Positions 62,674 to 64,000 of a stretch of 64,000 nt of DNA are shown here, piece after piece. The notes beneath the pieces were generated by a model. It had not been told where the DNA came from and searched no databases. It saw only the letters and a program-made list of their open reading frames with translations. Location: positions 62,001-126,000 of the forward strand of contig PAJV01000066.1 in assembly GCA_002706765.1 (NCBI GenBank). The letters run 5' to 3'. Each line of letters opens with the position of its first letter. Positions within the stretch are counted from its first letter, which is position 1. Source of the stretch: Gimesia sp. GTDB taxonomy: Bacteria; Planctomycetota; Planctomycetia; Planctomycetales; Planctomycetaceae. A program made the position numbers and the translations under genes.

Positions 62674-63363
62674 TTATTTTTCGTAGGAAGCCTGGTTCAG
62701 CTTGGAAGGTGCGGGCGGCACAGCGGGTGCTGCTTCTTCCGGCAGTGGTGCGACTTCCGGTTCGGGAGTCACGGGACTACCGGTGGAGTAGTAAACGGGT
62801 CCACTGAATTGCTGACCGCCACGACAGTGTTTGCAGCCATGTCCGCGACAGGCGCTGCAGTCACGGGTGTGATACATGCTGGGGTTGGGCGGAGGAGGCA
62901 GCATGCCTGCCCGTGGTTGCCAGGTTGGTACCGCCTGGTAATAAAATCCAAGCTGGGTGGTGTCGGTTGGCATATAAACCTGTGGGTAATAAGCCGGCCC
63001 GGCAGGTCCGGGTTGTCCCATGTACTGATTGGAGTAATACCGCTGGTATTGCACGGGAGTGCGTTGAATCCTCTGTGCGGAAGGAGGACACCAGCCATGC
63101 CCGGGTGAAGTGTGACACTTTCTCAGGAAAGCGATGCCTTCACGCGAGGAATAATTGCGGTAGACGCCATCGCCGTCAAAGCGGTTGGAATATCCGGGGG
63201 GGCAGTTGTATTCGTAGCCGCCGCCCCGCACGTGATGACCGATCTGCTGGATCTGACCGTCACTGGCAGTCGTTTTCTCATCTGCGCTGGCGGTCAGAGC
63301 AGTGTGAGCCATGACGCCGGTCACTGCGAGAATGGCCAGCATATGCACGTTTAAGATTCTCAT
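62674..63363 (-). CDS. Exported Tyr/Pro/Gly-rich protein with CxxC motifs
   Basis: A 229-residue secreted protein, signal peptide about 1-27 (ending LTASAD). The body is rich in Tyr, Pro, Gly and Gln (QRTPVQYQRYYSNQYMGQPG), consistent with a flexible surface or matrix protein. Before the C-terminus there is a DnaJ-like zinc motif CSACRGHGCKHCRGG, which may bind a metal or form disulfides. The last 40 residues are Pro/Glu/Ala-rich. I do not recognise a family with a known role; such proteins recur in planctomycetes. It follows the related gene at 63405 by 41 bases and ends at a terminator. Confidence 0.75.
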   Translation of the reverse strand: MRILNVHMLAILAVTGVMAHTALTASADEKTTASDGQIQQIGHHVRGGGYEYNCPPGYSNRFDGDGVYRNYSSREGIAFLRKCHTSPGHGWCPPSAQRIQRTPVQYQRYYSNQYMGQPGPAGPAYYPQVYMPTDTTQLGFYYQAVPTWQPRAGMLPPPPNPSMYHTRDCSACRGHGCKHCRGGQQFSGPVYYSTGSPVTPEPEVAPLPEEAAPAVPPAPSKLNQASYEK

Positions 63364-63404
63364 ATCAATCTTCCTGGACCCGATTGAGGATTTAATGTAT
63401 TAGA

Positions 63405-63962
63405 TTATTGAACGATGCGAGAGACCGGAGTCAAACGGCTTGAAGGAACGCCCCAACCGTAGTTGTAGGTATGGTGCACGTTGGGAGCGAGGGGAACCGC
63501 GATGGGAACACCATAACCCTGAGCACCGTAAAGACGACCATCGCGTCCATCGAAGTAGTAGGGATCGACGGCATAGGTCATGTTGTAGTGTCCAATGGGA
63601 GCACAGCCTTTTCCGCCGCATCCGGTAGGAATGAAGTAACCGAACTTGCAACGGAAGAATTCCCGCAGCGAGCCCCGCTTTCCGATCCCGGCTGAAGTCC
63701 GGTATCCTTTACCCGCACCGCCGGCCCGACAGTGAGGGCAATCGCCGCCGACAAAGGTACCGCCGTCCGAGTAAGAGTAAACATGCTTTTCTTTACAGTT
63801 ACATTTATCGTGGATGTAACCTGCCTGTTGAATGGGTGAGGCCTGCTTCTGAGTCAGTTTCAGGCTGCCCGGTTCGCCCGCCTGCAGAGGGGAAGCAGAC
63901 AGGACTGTCAACATCCCGGCCACTGCCACGAGGCCTGCTAATTGATAAGTGAATTTCTGCAT
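63405..63962 (-). CDS. Exported Gly/Tyr/Cys-rich protein
   Basis: A 185-residue secreted protein. ATG 63962 is chosen because AGGAAATATC precedes it at good spacing and the signal peptide (MQKFTYQLAGLVAVAGML) starts there. The mature part has CNCKEKHVYSYSDGG, then GGDCPHCRAGGAGKGYR, GTGCGGKGCAPI-like repeats, and a Tyr/Gly-rich tail (YAVDPYYFDGRDGRLYGAQG). The CxxC sites suggest a metal-binding or disulfide-linked surface protein, like the downstream gene at 62674. The pair probably forms one transcript whose promoter lies outside the window. Function unknown. Confidence 0.72.
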   Translation of the reverse strand: MQKFTYQLAGLVAVAGMLTVLSASPLQAGEPGSLKLTQKQASPIQQAGYIHDKCNCKEKHVYSYSDGGTFVGGDCPHCRAGGAGKGYRTSAGIGKRGSLREFFRCKFGYFIPTGCGGKGCAPIGHYNMTYAVDPYYFDGRDGRLYGAQGYGVPIAVPLAPNVHHTYNYGWGVPSSRLTPVSRIVQ

Positions 63963-64000
63963 TTTGATATTTCCTGATCGTTTCTCCGGGCACATGACCC

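Overview
This window reads as chromosomal DNA of a planctomycete, most like the Gimesia/Planctomyces group. That placement is an inference from gene content: four DUF1559 prepilin-like proteins plus two membrane-anchored relatives, a Ser/Thr kinase with a transmembrane and extracytoplasmic half, a double-DUF4159 protein, many secreted proteins with carboxypeptidase-regulatory-like beta-sandwiches, and a ddl/ftsQ-like pair with no ftsA or ftsZ beside it. I see no rRNA, tRNA, CRISPR array, transposase or phage gene.

Layout. 0-3 kb: tail of a possible HlyD/M50-type protein, ddl and an FtsQ/POTRA-like protein. 2.7-4.1 kb (minus): a prepilin followed by a small lipoprotein. 4.3-10 kb: PhyH-type dioxygenase, acetyl-CoA synthetase with a clear promoter and terminator, LarB, and an M23 peptidase with PKD-like domains. 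10-15.6 kb: a degenerate M14-like/GH88-105 fusion, a neutral-ceramidase-like protein, a PDZ protein and a glycerophosphodiesterase. 16-22 kb: thiS-thiG, a secreted protein with a dodecin-like domain, a ClpP-fold protein, a PmoA-like (DUF6807) protein and aspS. 22-28 kb: a PQQ-type propeller, a divergent protoglobin/Rrf2 pair, an HEGGH lipoprotein, DUF3592, an AIM24-like protein and a FliN-like protein. 28.7-36 kb: receptor-like kinase, TPR protein, SDR without the catalytic Tyr, SRPBCC protein. 36-39 kb (minus): a three-gene operon of polytopic membrane proteins with pilin-like heads. 39-42 kb: an FG-GAP propeller and TPR pair, translationally coupled. 42-47.5 kb: three more prepilins with small secreted partners, including a Cys-rich protein and a DUF4198 protein. 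47.7-52.7 kb: DUF4159 protein, small membrane proteins and a GT87-type glycosyltransferase. 52.7-62 kb (minus): three tandem paralogues of about 1000 aa with a C-terminal thioredoxin domain. 62.6-64 kb (minus): two Cys/Gly/Tyr-rich secreted proteins.

How it fits together. Housekeeping genes (ddl, acs, thiSG, aspS) are scattered singly among envelope and secreted proteins. Three themes stand out. Prepilins are repeatedly followed by a secreted beta-sandwich protein. The 36-39 kb operon puts pilin-type heads on multi-pass membrane anchors. The thioredoxin-tailed paralogues look recently duplicated and partly homogenised. The 36-39 kb operon and the 52.7-62 kb array are the best candidates for undescribed systems. 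All functional statements come from reading motifs by eye; no database search was run.
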